64,000 bases of DNA from contig CATNEN010000024.1 in NCBI GenBank assembly GCA_950097015.1, forward strand, positions 3,477,501 through 3,541,500, read 5' to 3'. The first letter of the stretch is position 1. Every line of letters begins with the position of its first letter. Source of the DNA: Macrostomum hystrix. Taxonomy: Eukaryota; Platyhelminthes; Macrostomidae. A program made the translations under genes and the position numbers. The notes beneath the pieces are model-generated. The model had not been told where the DNA came from. It made no database searches and worked only from the letters and a program-made list of their open reading frames with translations. Below are positions 52,893 to 64,000 of the stretch, in pieces.

Positions 52893-53003
52893 TGCCAAGA
52901 CCTCCGGAGGTATTTGATCGAATGCTGCATTTTTTCCTTGCTTTTTCTTAAAGTTTTCTCGGCCACCGCGCCGGTCGCCACCCGCTCCGGATGAGGCGTA
53001 CAT
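52893..53003 (-). CDS. Candidate alternative first exon, 37 codons, basic tail
   Basis: ATG at 53003 follows directly on a (CCAG)n repeat and encodes MYASSGAGGDRRGGRENFKK, further basic residues, and FDQIPPEVLA, ending at a GCA|GTGAGT donor in phase 0. The repeat's own CCAG could serve as an acceptor, so it may be internal. Assignment to the DPP gene rests on strand, phase and position only. Confidence 0.35.
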
Positions 53004-53142
<139 letters not shown>

Positions 53143-53384
53143 CTAGATAAAAATAAGTAAAACAAAAAGATTCTCTCTTTATTTAATATGTTTGTCAAAT
53201 CTCTTTTTCTATTTTTAACAGAGACTTTTGTGCAATCGTTTGTACAATTATAATCAGTGAAACAAAATCTACTGTACTTTTACTATTTTACTATTTTCTC
53301 TCTAAAAAATAATTTAGCGAATAATATTTTGTTACTTTCTTAGCACGCAGTATTGACAGAAATGTATAGAAATTTTTCGATCTG

Positions 53385-53855
53385 TCTTTCGCGATAGTCT
53401 TTCGACATCAAGCGTTGCTACTGTCTTCCGACAACTAGAGATGCTAGTCTTTCGACAGCAAACGATACTATAGTCTTTCGACAATTAGAGATGCTAGTCT
53501 TTCGACATCATGCGATGCTACAGCCTTTCGACATCATGTGATGATACAGTCTTTCGACATCATGCGATGATACAGTCTTTCGACATCAAGCGACGCCACA
53601 GTCTTTCTACATCAAGCGATGCTACAGTCTTTTGACATCAAGCGATGCTACAGTCTTTCGACATCAAGCGATGCTACAGTCTTTCGACATCAACGGATGA
53701 TACAGCCTTTCGACATCATGCGATGATACAGTCTTTCGACATCATGCGATGATACAGTCTTTCGACATCATGCGATGCTACAGCCTTTCGACATCAAGCG
53801 ATGCTACAGTCTTTCGACATCAAGCGATGCTACAGCCTTTCGACACCAAGCTACA
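53385..53855. repeat. 26-bp minisatellite GTCTTTCGACATCAAGCGAT plus GCTACA
   Basis: About 17 imperfect units with ATGCGATGATACA and CAACTAGAGATGCTA variants. Confidence 0.95.
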
Positions 53856-53975
53856 GCTGATGCTGGTACCTATTTTACAGCAGGGTGAATTCAGGCACTA
53901 GAAAATTCAAGAACATAGCTAAGAATTGAGATGCGAACTCCCGACCACTGTGTAAGAAGTTCATATTTTATCCCA
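53850..53975 (-). mobile_element. SINE fragment
   Basis: Minus strand: GTGGTCGGGAGTTCGCATCT (B-box region), then CACCCTGCTGTAAAATAGGT and ACCAGCATCAGCTG, the centre shared with the other SINEs. The A-box side is missing. Confidence 0.6.
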
Positions 53976-54302
53976 ATTTAGCCAGTATTTCCCTACTAAT
54001 AGCTTGTGCTTCTCATTGCTTAATCTCTGCCTAATCTCATTTTGGCCCCAATCCGCCACTTTATCTCATTGGAACTAATGTATTTAGCAAGTTGGCAACA
54101 GCCAGACTGAATGAACGCAATTGCTGTTGCCAAGCTTCAGTTAGTTTGTTGACTCAAAGGCAGTGGTTTGCGGCCAGCTAAACGACTAAGAGAGGAGAAA
54201 TATTCATAAATTTATGAGCACAGTGAGTGAGTGAGAGAGAGAATAGCTGAAATAGTGCCAAAATCGATTGAGCAGTTTGGGTAGCAGACTCAAGTGTGAC
54301 AC

Positions 54303-54337
<35 letters not shown>

Positions 54338-54680
54338 GGCACACAAAGAGAGCATACCACATACTGTAGTGAATCTACACCCGGACACCCCTAGCTGCAA
54401 CCAACACCTAAAAATATAGAGCTATGAGATCACTTATTAACTGAGACACTGCTTTGTTTTATTATTGCTTATAGCCGCACCAGCTGCAAACTGAATAAAA
54501 CAATGCAGAGCAAATTAGCACTTTTATTTTTAGTATTATGCTTATTGGTCTGACAGTGATCGGCGCTAAAATTTGTCGGAAAAATCGCTTTCTTGCTCAT
54601 GTTTTTCTTATGCAATCAACATACTAATGCAGTAGAAGTTAGGAAAAGCTGTTAATAAAAATAATTGAAGGCAGCTGGAA
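53976..54680. other. AT-rich sequence with a (CTG)n run
   Basis: (CTG)n at 54304-54335, about ten copies. No exon recognised. Confidence 0.4.
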
Positions 54681-54684
54681 CTGT

Positions 54685-55345
54685 GATTTTTCCCGAAAAC
54701 TGTGATTTTTCCCGAAAACTGTGATTTTTCCCGAAAAACTGTGATTTTACCGGAAACTGTGATTTGTCCGGAAACTGTGATTTCCTAAAAACTGTGATTT
54801 CCTAAAAACTTTGATTTCCTAAAAACTGTGATTTTCCCGAAAACTGTGATTTTCCCGAAAACTGTGATTTCCTAAAAACTGTGGTTTTCCCGGAAAAAAT
54901 TATTTTCTCGAAAACTGATTTTGTCGAAAATTGTGACGTTGCCGAAAACTGTGGGTTTTTGGAAAACTGTGTTTTCCCGGAAAACAGTGATATTCCCGGA
55001 AAACAGTGATATTCCCGGAAAACAGTGATATTCCCGGAAAACTGTGATTTTCCCGGAAAACTGTGATTCTTCCGGAAAACTGTGATTTTCTCGAAAACTG
55101 TGATTTTCTCAAAAACTGTGTTTTTGTCGAAAATTGTTGTTTTTCGGAAAGTATGATTTTCTCGAAAACTGTGATTTCACGGAAACTGGGCTTTTCTGAA
55201 AATTTGTTTCCGGGATATTGTGATTCCACCAAAAAGTGTTATTTTTTCTAAACCTTTAATTCACGAAAGCCGTGATTTCCTGAAAATTGTGTTTCCCCAA
55301 AACTGGGTTTTTTCAGAAAACTATAGTTTCTTAAACAGTACTTTT
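54685..55345. repeat. About 18-bp minisatellite TTTCCCGAAAACTGTGA (copy 1 of 3)
   Basis: Imperfect units CCCGAAAACTGTGATTTT, also with CCCGGAAAACAGTGATATT. The same family forms arrays at 58.13-58.40 and 61.07-61.35 kb. Confidence 0.92.
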
Positions 55346-55885
55346 CCAGAAAATGGTTTCTAGAAGACTTTAAAAAACTTATACTTCAATGCAAGATGAA
55401 AAGAAAATATACAGGAAAAGAAAACATTTAAAATCATTGAATGAACTTGTTATGCAGCGGTGCAAGTTAACAAGAGTATGTGGGTGTAGAGGGATGCGTG
55501 GGAGAGATTAATGAGGAGAAGAGAGGATGCTTAGTGTTGTGTTTCCATTCTGTCTGTCGATACGTGATACTTCAGGGCTTGAAAGTCGGACTTTTGTCTA
55601 CCCAGCCTTCGTCCCGTCTCTCTGTCTCTTGTTGCACTTTCACAGCTCTTTTCCCAACAGTCGTCGGGACTAAACATGAACAACTAAGAATCGTTATTGT
55701 TTAATTTACTCATTACTTTAACGTTACTTTAACTGTACTACTCACCTTACTACCTTTTACAGCACAACCTACCTCTCATCACACGGTTGACTAATGACGG
55801 TTGACTTATCACATTTTGTTCCGATCTAACTGCTTCAAACCACTCTACCCTTAATCTCAGAGTGTACTTGACATTTCCTAATCTG
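55346..55885. other. Unique sequence, no feature seen
   Basis: No exon or element recognised. Confidence 0.4.
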
Positions 55886-55889
55886 TTCG

Positions 55890-57450
55890 TTAATCCACTA
55901 TCTACTTTTCATCCCACTGTCTACTTCTCATCTTACTGTCTACTTCTCATCTTACTGTCTACTTCTCATCCCACTGTCTACTTCTCATCCCACTGTCTAC
56001 TTCTCATCTTACTGTCTACTTCTCATCTTACTGTCTACTTCTCATCCCACTGTCTACTCCTCATCTTACTGTCTACTTCTCATCTTACTGTTTACTTCTC
56101 ATCCCACTGCCTACTTCTCATCCCACTGTCTACTCCTCATCTTACTGTCTACTTCTTATCTTACTGTCTACTTCTCATCCCACTGTCTACTTCTCATCTT
56201 ACTGTTTAATTCTCATCCCACTGTCTACTTCTCATCCCACTGTCTACTTCTCATCCCACTGTCTACTTCTCATCCCACTGTCTACTTCTCATCCCACTGT
56301 CTACTTCTCATCTTACTGTCTACTTCTCATCTTACTGTCTACTTCTCATCCCACTGTCTACTCCTCATCTTACTGTCTACTTCTCATCTTACTGTCTACT
56401 TCTCATCCCACTGTCTACTTCTCATCCCACTGTCTACTTCTCATCTTACTGTCTACTTCTCATCTTACTGTCTACTTCTCATCTTACTGTCTACTTCTCA
56501 TCCCACTGTCTACTTTTCATCCCACTGTCTACTTCTCATCTTACTGTCTACTTCTCATCTTACTGTCTACTTCTCATCCCACTGTCTACTTCTCATCCCA
56601 CTGTCTACTTCTCATCCCACTGTCTACTTCTCATCCCACTGTCTACGTCTCATACTACTAAGTACTTCTCATCCTACTATGTACTTCTCATCCCATGTCT
56701 ACTTCTCATTCCACTGTCTACTTCTCATCCCATGTCTACTTCTCATTCTACTATCTACTTCTCATCCCACTGTCTACTTCTCATCCCACTGTCTACTTCT
56801 CATCCCACTGTCTACTTCTCATCTTACTGTCTACTTCTCATCTTACTGTCTACTTCTCATCCCACTGTCTACTCCTCATCTTACTGTCTACTTCTCATCT
56901 TACTGTCTACTTCTCATCCCACTGTCTACTTCTCATCCCACTGTCTACTTCTCATCTTACTGTCTACTTCTCATCTTACTGTCTACTTCTCATCTTACTG
57001 TCTACTTCTCATCCCACTGTCTACTTTTCATCCCACTGTCTACTTCTCATCTTACTGTCTACTTCTCATCTTACTGTCTACTTCTCATCCCACTGTCTAC
57101 TTCTCATCCCACTGTCTACTTCTCATCCCACTGTCTACTTCTCATCCCACTGTCTACGTCTCATACTACTAAGTACTTCTCATCCTACTATGTACTTCTC
57201 ATCCCATGTCTACTTCTCATTCCACTATCTACTTCTCATCCCATGTCTACTTCTCATTCTACTATCTACTTCTCATCCCACTGTCTACTTCTCATCCCAC
57301 TATCTACTTCTCATCCCACTGTCTACTTCTCTTTCGACAATCTACTTCTAATCTTACCATCTATTTTTCATCCCTCTATCTAATTCTCATCCTACTATCT
57401 ACTTCTCATTCCACTATCTACTTCTCATCCTAGTATGTACTTCTCATTCT
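55890..57450. repeat. 19-bp minisatellite CTACTTCTCATCCCACTGT with about 511-bp duplication
   Basis: About 80 units with TCTTACTG variants. The odd block GTCTACGTCTCATACTACTA occurs at 56641 and again at 57152, with the same variant order around it, showing a tandem duplication of about 511 bp. Confidence 0.96.
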
Positions 57451-58125
57451 TATAATGTGCTTTGAATCACTCAATCTGCTCGTCATCGTGCTATAGATTT
57501 CTGGTCAATGGAACTGTCACAATGTGCCGTGTCCACCGGTGAACGTGTAGTTAAAATTGGCGCAGAATCGCAATATTTTAACTTGAAGTTTGTTGTCGGG
57601 CCCACAAGTGCTGAATCTTTGGCTTGAAATAATGGTTATTATTTTAAGCCTCGCCTTCAGAGACTTGGGAACTGTCGATAATTGCCTAGCGACAGCAGCG
57701 AAAGTAAAACAGCTAGGGCGAAAAAATCTCGCCTCCCATATACAATGTAGATATGGTTGTTTTTTCTTCATCAAGAGAACGATAGGCCAGACTCTGCAGA
57801 AAAAGGCAGCCCTCTTAATCAAATTTCTGCCTTGAATGAGCGCAAAGACCAAATATTATCTTTCATAGGCCATCCTTTCCGTTCTGTTGACTCAATTTTG
57901 GGAAGAGGGTTGCTCTCCATCAGCTTTTTTCCTTTTTATTCTACAACTGCTCCCAAATTTGGACAGTGTCCCAGATCCATAGCTATGTAGCATGAGAATT
58001 ATAGGACTGATGTAAACGCTACTCTGGAAATCTAACGAGCTACGTTACATTTGTTCTCGTAGATGATACTAAAAAAATTAACTATCCTCAAAGCAAAGCA
58101 AACTGATCTTCATCAGTCTCACAGA
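57451..58125. other. Unique sequence, no feature seen
   Basis: A 111-codon minus frame (57517-57852) has no domain or splice pattern that I recognise. Confidence 0.35.
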
Positions 58126-58127
58126 TG

Positions 58128-58396
58128 TTTCAAAACTGTGTTTTCCCGAAAACTGTGATTTTCCTGGAAAACTGTGATTTTCCTGGAAAACTGTGATGCT
58201 CCCGGAAAACAGTGTTTTTCCCGGAAAACTGTGATTTTACCGGAAAACTGATTTTCCCGGAAAACTGTGATTTTTCCGGAAAACTGTGATTTTCCCGGAA
58301 AACTGTGATTTTCCCGGAAAACTGTGATTTCCTGAAAAACTGTGTTTTCCTGGAAAACTGTGATTTCCCGAAAACTGTGATTTACCGAAAACCACA
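58128..58396. repeat. GGAAAACTGTGATTTTCCCG minisatellite (copy 2 of 3)
   Basis: About 14 units of 18-20 bp, the CCGGAAAACTGTGA form of the family at 54.69 kb. Confidence 0.93.
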
Positions 58397-58399
58397 TTT

Positions 58400-59320
58400 A
58401 TTCAGAAATAAAATACGAAACAAAAAGAACAGGCTTACGAAGCGTTGGACTGGTGTTGAGGATTTCAGAAAACCCGGGCTTGCCACTAATTTCTCTCCTC
58501 TTTCACCTGTGTGGGAAAAAATGAGGTGCGCGAGTGGCGCACGTCATTCAGAGCGAAACGGACAACTTAGCGGCGACAGGGGAACCCTGGCTGCTGGTCA
58601 TGGCATTCTTCTGGACGATTCGATGCAGTTGGGAATTAGAAGAAGCGGCAGAGGAGGAGAATGAAAATTGGGATAAAGGATTTGTTGGGATATGAACTAC
58701 ATGTAAGGCCTGTTTCTGCTGGGAGACACTGTCAAAATCTGCGCTCCATTGGGAACCATCCCACCCATGCTGGCGCACACACACACTTTCTGAAAGCATT
58801 ATTGGGATAAATTTGCGCCAATGTAACTCCCAAATTTTTTTTGTTTCCCACTCGCCCCCTGGTGCCCGACGGGAAGGAAATCTAGTTTCTAGGAATGCGC
58901 GGTATTCAGTGTTAGAGAAATGAAGAGAAAATTAAAAATGGCAGGCTACATGTGTTTCAGGAAGTACTGAAAATCACTCACCTAGTCTTGGCTTCAATCT
59001 GGCTAGTCGCTCAGTTGCAAAATTTGCAGCAGGAGCAAAATAGAGAATGTGAGGTCGGGCCAAGATCTTCTACCGTTCCGATAATAGCCACGGCTGTCTC
59101 TGATTGGCTGGGAAAATCACTTTTGTATTTTGGTTGCCGCCGAGCGAGTGCCTGCGTATGGTAACTGGCCAGGTGTCTGGTATCTGGGGTAGAATCGCCT
59201 CATCGCTGGCTGCGGGTCCAGGGTCACCAAATAAAGTGCCAACTGCTTACAGCCCTCTTGAAAATATTAAAACGAATTTCAAGCGTGTCAAAATGAGTCG
59301 ATTTGTCATATGACTCTGTC
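58400..59320. other. Unique sequence, no feature seen
   Basis: Short frames of 69-119 codons without recognised domain. Confidence 0.35.
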
Positions 59321-59322
59321 AG

Positions 59323-60112
59323 GTGTGTCAGATGACTCTGACAGGTGTCAGATGACTCTGTCAGGTGTGTCAGATTACTCTGAAAGGTGTCAGATGACTC
59401 TGTCAGGTGTCAGATGACTCTGACAGGTGTCAGATGACTCTGGCAGGTGTGTCAGATGACTGTGTCATATGCATCCAGATGACTTGTCAGGTGTGTCAGA
59501 TGACTGTGTCAGATGACTGTGTCAAATGCATCCAGATGACTTGTCAGGTGTGTCAGATGACTGTGTCAGATGACTGTGTCAGATGCATCCAGATGACTTG
59601 TCAGGTGTGTCAGATGACTGTGTCAGATGACTGTGTCAGATGTATCCAGATGACTTGTCATGTGTGTCCAGATGACTGTGTCAGATGACTGTGTCAGATG
59701 CATCCAGATGACTTGTCAGGTGTGTCAGATGACTGTGTCAGATGACTGTGTCAGATGTATCCAGATGACTTGTCATGTGTGTCAGATGACTGTGTCAGAT
59801 GACTGTGTCAGATGCATCCAGATGACTTGTCAGGTGTGTCAGATGACTGTGTCAGATGACTGTGTCAGATGCATCCAGATGACTTGTCATGTGTGTCAGA
59901 TGACTGTGTCAGGTGTGTCAGATGACTGTGTCAGGTGTGTCAGATGACTGTGTCAGATGACTGTGTCAGATGCATCCAGATGACTTGTCATGTGTGTCAG
60001 ATGACTGTGTCAGGTGTGTCAGATGACTGTGTCAGGTGTGTCAGATGACTGTGTCAGGTGTGTCAGATGACTGTGTCAGATGCATCCAGATGACTTGTCA
60101 TGTGTGTCAGAC
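59323..60112. repeat. 57-bp compound minisatellite of GTGTCAGATGACT words
   Basis: The compound unit has two 13-bp TGTCAGATGACTG, one 22-bp block with GATGCATCCAGATGACT and one TGTCAGGTG. In one frame it reads as a 19-residue repeat. The left edge uses simpler TCAGATGACTCTGTCAGGTG units. Confidence 0.94.
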
Positions 60113-61065
60113 GGTTCTTAGCTAGACATAAGCAAGAAAAGTCTTGGAAAGCAAGTGGCACAGAAAATCAAACTCGGAGTCTGTTGCAGCTGTTGCAGCA
60201 GTCAGCCCAGCCCACCCTCTATCGCTCTTGAGCGTAATAGGGCAAGTTAAAATCGATAATCCCTAATTTCTATTTTTCTCTCCCTTCTCCGCTTACTTTG
60301 CTTCGAGGCGGACCTCTCAGTCTCGACAACAATCTCTTTCTCAATCCTATCTCTGCACACACTGGTCGTCAAAGGCGCGAATCTCTGTCTATTAGAAAGG
60401 TCGACAGAGAAAAAACTGATTGATTAAATTTCATCTTTTTCACCCCCTAGAAGTGGACGAAGAAAGTGGAACGGAGAGGCTGTGTAATAGTATGCTCAGA
60501 AAAAAGGAGGCTGCTAAAAACATGTCCAAATAAAGCCTAGCTTTTAGAACGCAACTTCTATCGATCGATACGGAGCAGATTTTATTCAAACAAAAAAATC
60601 TATCTACAATTTATTGCGGCTCGAAGAGAGGCACTCAATAGATCGTCTATTGGCTGAGAGAATTAATTTAAAAGAAATAGCAGAGAAAGTCTGGCTGGAG
60701 AAAGGACTCCAGCTGCTCTCCCAGCTACCTTTTGCCTGATATTACTAAAAGCAGACTGTTAATAATTAACAGTGTGGCCTAAAATAAAAGCCAAGACTGG
60801 CAACCCCTGATTCCGTCCGCGTCTGAATGATTTAGGCGTATAATGCATGAAAAAATTTGGAATTGCATGGAGCATATGTCGGAAAATAGAGGAGAGATGA
60901 GGAAACTCAGGTTGGGTATTTTATTTCAGCCATTAGTAGCTTTCTATTGCACAAAAAATTAATCTGTTTTAAGTCATGAATCCATTTACTCATCGTCCGC
61001 TTTTATTGGCTACTGTAGAAGTGAGAATTACCATAGATTATTTAATAATTATTAATTAATGAATG
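60113..61065. other. Unique sequence, no feature seen
   Basis: No exon or element recognised. Confidence 0.35.
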
Positions 61066-61067
61066 AT

Positions 61068-61345
61068 TTCCCCGAAAACTGTGATTTTCCCGAAAACTGT
61101 GATTTCCCCGAAAACTGTGATTTCCCCGAAAACTGTGATTTCCCCGAAAACTGTGTTTTCCCGAAAACTGTATTTCCCCGAAAACTGTGTTTTCCCGAAA
61201 AACTGTGCTTTCCCGAAAACTGCGTTTTCCCGAAAAACTGTGTTTTCCCGAAAATTGTGATTTTCCCGAAAACTGTGCTTTCCCGAAAACTGCATGTGCT
61301 TTCACGAAAACTGTGTTTTCCCGAAAACTGTGTTTTCCCTGAAAA
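61068..61345. repeat. CCCGAAAACTGTGATTTC minisatellite (copy 3 of 3)
   Basis: About 15 units of 17-19 bp, the CCCGAAAACTGTG form of the family at 54.69 and 58.13 kb. It passes directly into the next array. Confidence 0.93.
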
Positions 61346-61349
61346 TAAG

Positions 61350-62030
61350 TTATCCTATTAGATAAGTTATTCTGTTAGACAAGCTAAGCTGTTAGACAAG
61401 TCCTCCTGTTAGATAAGTTGTCCTGTTGGATAATTTATCCTGTTAGACAAGTCCTCCTGTTAGATAATTTATCCTGTTAGATAAGTTGTCCTGTTAGATA
61501 ACTTATCCTGTTAGATAATTTATCCTGTTAGACAAGTCCTCCTGTTAGATAATTTATCCTGTTAGACAAGTCCTCCTGTTAGATAATTTATCCTGTTAGA
61601 TAAGTTGTCCTGTTAGATAATTTATCTTGTTAGATAATTTATCCTGTTAGACAAGTCCTCCTGTTAGATAATTTATCCTGTTAGATAAGTTGTCCTGTTA
61701 GATAATTTATCTTGTTAGATAATTTATCCTGTTAGACAAGTCCTCCTGTTAGATAATTTATCCTGTTAGATAAGTTGTCCTGTTAGATAATTTATCCTGT
61801 TAGATAATTTATCCTGTTAGACAAGTCCTCCTGTTAGATAATTTATCCTGTTAGATAAGTTGTCCTGTTAGATAATTTATCTTGTTAGATAATTTATCCT
61901 GTTAGACAAGTCCTCCTGTTAGATAATTTATCCTGTTAGATAAGTTGTCCTGTTAGATAATTTATCCTGTTAGATAATTTATCCTGTTAGACAAGTCCTC
62001 CTGTTAGATAAGTTGTCCTGTTAGGTTAGT
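61350..62030. repeat. 17-bp minisatellite CCTGTTAGATAATTTAT / CCTGTTAGACAAGTCCT
   Basis: About 39 units alternating in a set order (AATTTAT, AAGTCCT, AATTTAT, AAGTTGT), giving a higher-order repeat of about 102 bp. Confidence 0.96.
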
Positions 62031-62524
62031 AATATTTCTACCCAGTTTTATTCCGAAGCTTCCTCCTAAATAAAGTTTCTATTCTTTCGACGCAAACAAA
62101 CTTCTAGAAAGTACATTAACTCTGTACTTTCAAACCTAAATTGATTTGTTGATAATTTGACACCCTGAAGCAGGTCACCACTTGATGAGGGATGAGAATA
62201 GAAAAATTTGACACAAAGCATGAATCTCACTATGCCATCAGAATCACGGGAGACACTTGAGAAGTGAAGTAAAACGCATTGAATTAGTAGTACAGAAAGC
62301 TACACTGCTACATTTACTGAAGTAAGAAGCAAGATTGACAATTTTTCTGAGGTGCTACTACTATAAGTAGGGCTATTAAATGTGGGTAACTAAAACGATT
62401 TACTTACACAGTTTTTTTCAATTTTATAGTTAAACTTGAGCACATGAAAACAATACGATTTTTTACATGGAGTGAATTGACATATAGCCACTTTTCATTT
62501 TTACAGTAATTTTTATGTGAATCG

Positions 62525-62795
62525 GGCCAGATGTGCAGCCGACAGCACAGCCGCAGCTATTGCGCGGCGCATCTGAAGGCTGCGTACGGCTGTTCAGTCC
62601 ATGGACTGGGGAGGCGCCACACTCCACCCTCAATTAACCCAGCTAATGCTGGTTCCCATTTAACAGCCGGTTGAACTGAAGCAATTGAGTGTCTTGCTAA
62701 AGGACACAAACAGTTCAGTGGATTTGGGAATCGAACCCCCGACCTTCAAGTCGTAAGTCCGATGCTCCAACCACTAGGCTACAACCACTTTAGGT
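62525..62795 (-). mobile_element. Full-length tRNA-derived SINE
   Basis: Minus strand: TAGCCTAGTGGTTGGAGC (A box), GGTCGGGGGTTCGATTCCCA (B box), AGCAAGACACTCAATTGCTT, GGCTGTTAAATGGGAACCAG, CCCCAGTCCATGGACTGAAC and a GCTGCGGCTGTGCTGTCGGC tail. This is the best copy of the family also seen at 16.3, 31.5, 36.0 and 53.9 kb. Confidence 0.85.
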
Positions 62796-62799
62796 AACC

Positions 62800-63340
62800 G
62801 AGTAAAGTCTTCCAGTCTCTGTCTTGCTTGCATTCGTGGCAGCAATTATTTCATTAGTATCGCTTTTGACAAATTATTTGATTGTGTAAAATATAACTGC
62901 TCAGAACTCATAGAAACAGGTGTTAATTGTTGGGAGCAAAATTGTCGATTAAAGGAAGCAGAATAAACGCAGGCCTTTAGGCGCGGAATAACTGTAATTA
63001 ATGCCATAGACATTTTGCGTCAGTAAGCCATCGATAATTGGCCATTATCTGCCCCAGAAAAAAATTAGCGGAAATTAATTGGTCTATGGCCATCAGCCTC
63101 AGTAGATCTACTAACCCTCAGTAGACTTTGCTCATGGACATCTATATATAGCATCTATATATATAGATGACTTTCCTAAACTGCTTGTGTCCGTGACTTG
63201 GATTTAGCTTACATTGTAGAGAGAAGTAAAATATTCCATTTGCTTAAACGCGCTACTTAAAGTAATATCACAAGGAAACCTTAGATAGAACGTTTAATCT
63301 ATTTTTAGGAATGAGTCATGCGCTATTTTTAGAAACAAAG
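62800..63340. other. AT-rich sequence, no feature seen
   Basis: Contains a short ATATATAG-type tract at 63.14-63.17 kb; nothing else recognised. Confidence 0.35.
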
Positions 63341-63343
63341 TCA

Positions 63344-63915
63344 TGTGACATGAAACCGGAGAACCGGTTCTCGACAGCTGTATTTGCTTGAATTCAAAAT
63401 ATGGTCAAACTCACAATCATGACTCACTAAACAAATATGTGTGACCTAAGTAAACACCCGGTAGTAGAACCGGTTTTCCCCCAAAATTTTACTATAAATA
63501 CAAGCGAAAATCCGAGCTGAAAATTCAGACTCGGAGCGGTCCACCGGACTTCAAAACACCTTACGAAGAAGAGGACTCATCTCTGAGGGAAAGACAAGTG
63601 GTAAGCGCTTTACTAGACAGAGTTATTTATTGCTAGCAATCGTTGTTGAATTGAACTAAGTTTACGAGAGCCACATATCGTCGATAAATTTGAGAAAGGC
63701 CTCCTTGTTTCCTAGGATACATTCCTAGAGGATTATTGATTGATTTGATTTGAGTTATCCGTTATCTTTCGGAGGTAACGAAGAAAACGCCCTTCAGGAG
63801 GACCTATTAGAGATATACCAGAGAGATTTCAATTTCAATTTTCACTAGGGCGCACGTTTCTATTGTGAATTCCGAGCTCGAGAAAACCGAAAAGTAATCT
63901 GATTCGCTCTCGTCA
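63344..63915 (+). mobile_element. Possible LTR of a retrotransposon cut by the window edge
   Basis: It begins TGTGACATGAAACC, has ACTATAAATACAAG (TATA-like, 63491) about 150 bp in, and ends CTCTCGTCA; five bases later comes TGGCCAACAGAC, a possible primer binding site. This is the layout of an LTR with start TG and end CA, but no second copy or target duplication is in view. A cellular TATA promoter is the alternative. Confidence 0.3.
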
Positions 63916-64000
63916 TTTATTGGCCAACAGACAAACTCAAGCAGCTGCCAAGAAGACAAAGAAGACAAGAAGACTACAAAGACTCAAGAAGCAACAGAAC

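Noticed and set aside
54300-54360. Polyglutamine or poly-Ser coding exon from the CTG run
   Set aside because: Frames on both strands are short, with no splice sites or GC-rich coding context around the triplet run.

Overview
The window is nuclear DNA from a multicellular animal. It has spliced genes with GT/AG introns, tRNA-derived SINEs, a Ty3/Gypsy LTR retrotransposon, and Merlin and hAT type DNA elements. Exons are GC-rich and introns AT-rich and long. The extreme load of simple and minisatellite repeats would fit a flatworm or other spiralian, but nothing seen fixes the species.

One protein-coding gene dominates. It lies on the minus strand from about 34.8 kb (possibly 53.0 kb) down to 5.1 kb and runs off the left edge. 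It encodes a type II membrane S9B prolyl peptidase of the dipeptidyl peptidase IV / DPP6 / DPP10 group. Fourteen coding exons were joined by eye, and every splice phase agrees. Together they give about 718 residues: a short acidic cytoplasmic tail, one transmembrane helix, the eight-bladed beta-propeller, and the hydrolase domain as far as just past the GWSYGG nucleophile. The last part, with the catalytic Asp and His, lies left of position 1 or is missing. Upstream of the first exon lie four more candidate 5' coding exons (36.8, 40.9, 47.9 and 52.9 kb). All end in phase 0 donors that could join the transmembrane exon, and two share a related C-terminal peptide. Alternative cytoplasmic tails are the likely explanation; DPP6 is known for this arrangement.

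About half of the window (roughly 30 kb by my own addition) is more than thirty tandem arrays with units of 4-57 bp. The largest are at 2.67-4.86 kb (20 bp), 5.6-7.99 kb (39 bp), 18.27-19.91 kb (20 bp), 22.8-24.56 kb (16 bp), 41.4-46.1 kb (22 bp), 46.4-47.5 kb (18 bp), 48.77-52.71 kb (36 bp) and 55.9-57.4 kb (19 bp). Several arrays at separate places share a core word. One unit sits inside a hAT-like element at 15.2-15.7 kb and recurs in two other arrays. Arrays whose unit length is a multiple of three create very long spurious ORFs.

Mobile elements: a foldback element with 8-bp target duplication (1.5-1.8 kb); a hAT-like MITE (15.17-15.68 kb); a probable TIR element next to it (15.70-16.29 kb); a Ty3/Gypsy element with identical 303-bp LTRs and a 5-bp target duplication (25.79-30.09 kb). 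The Gypsy element lacks reverse transcriptase, has several frame breaks, and carries a 472-bp Merlin derivative inside gag that keeps the end of its transposase. Further items are SINE copies at about 16.3, 31.5, 36.0, 53.9 and 62.6 kb and a possible LTR at the right edge. No rRNA gene, intact tRNA gene or CRISPR array was seen.
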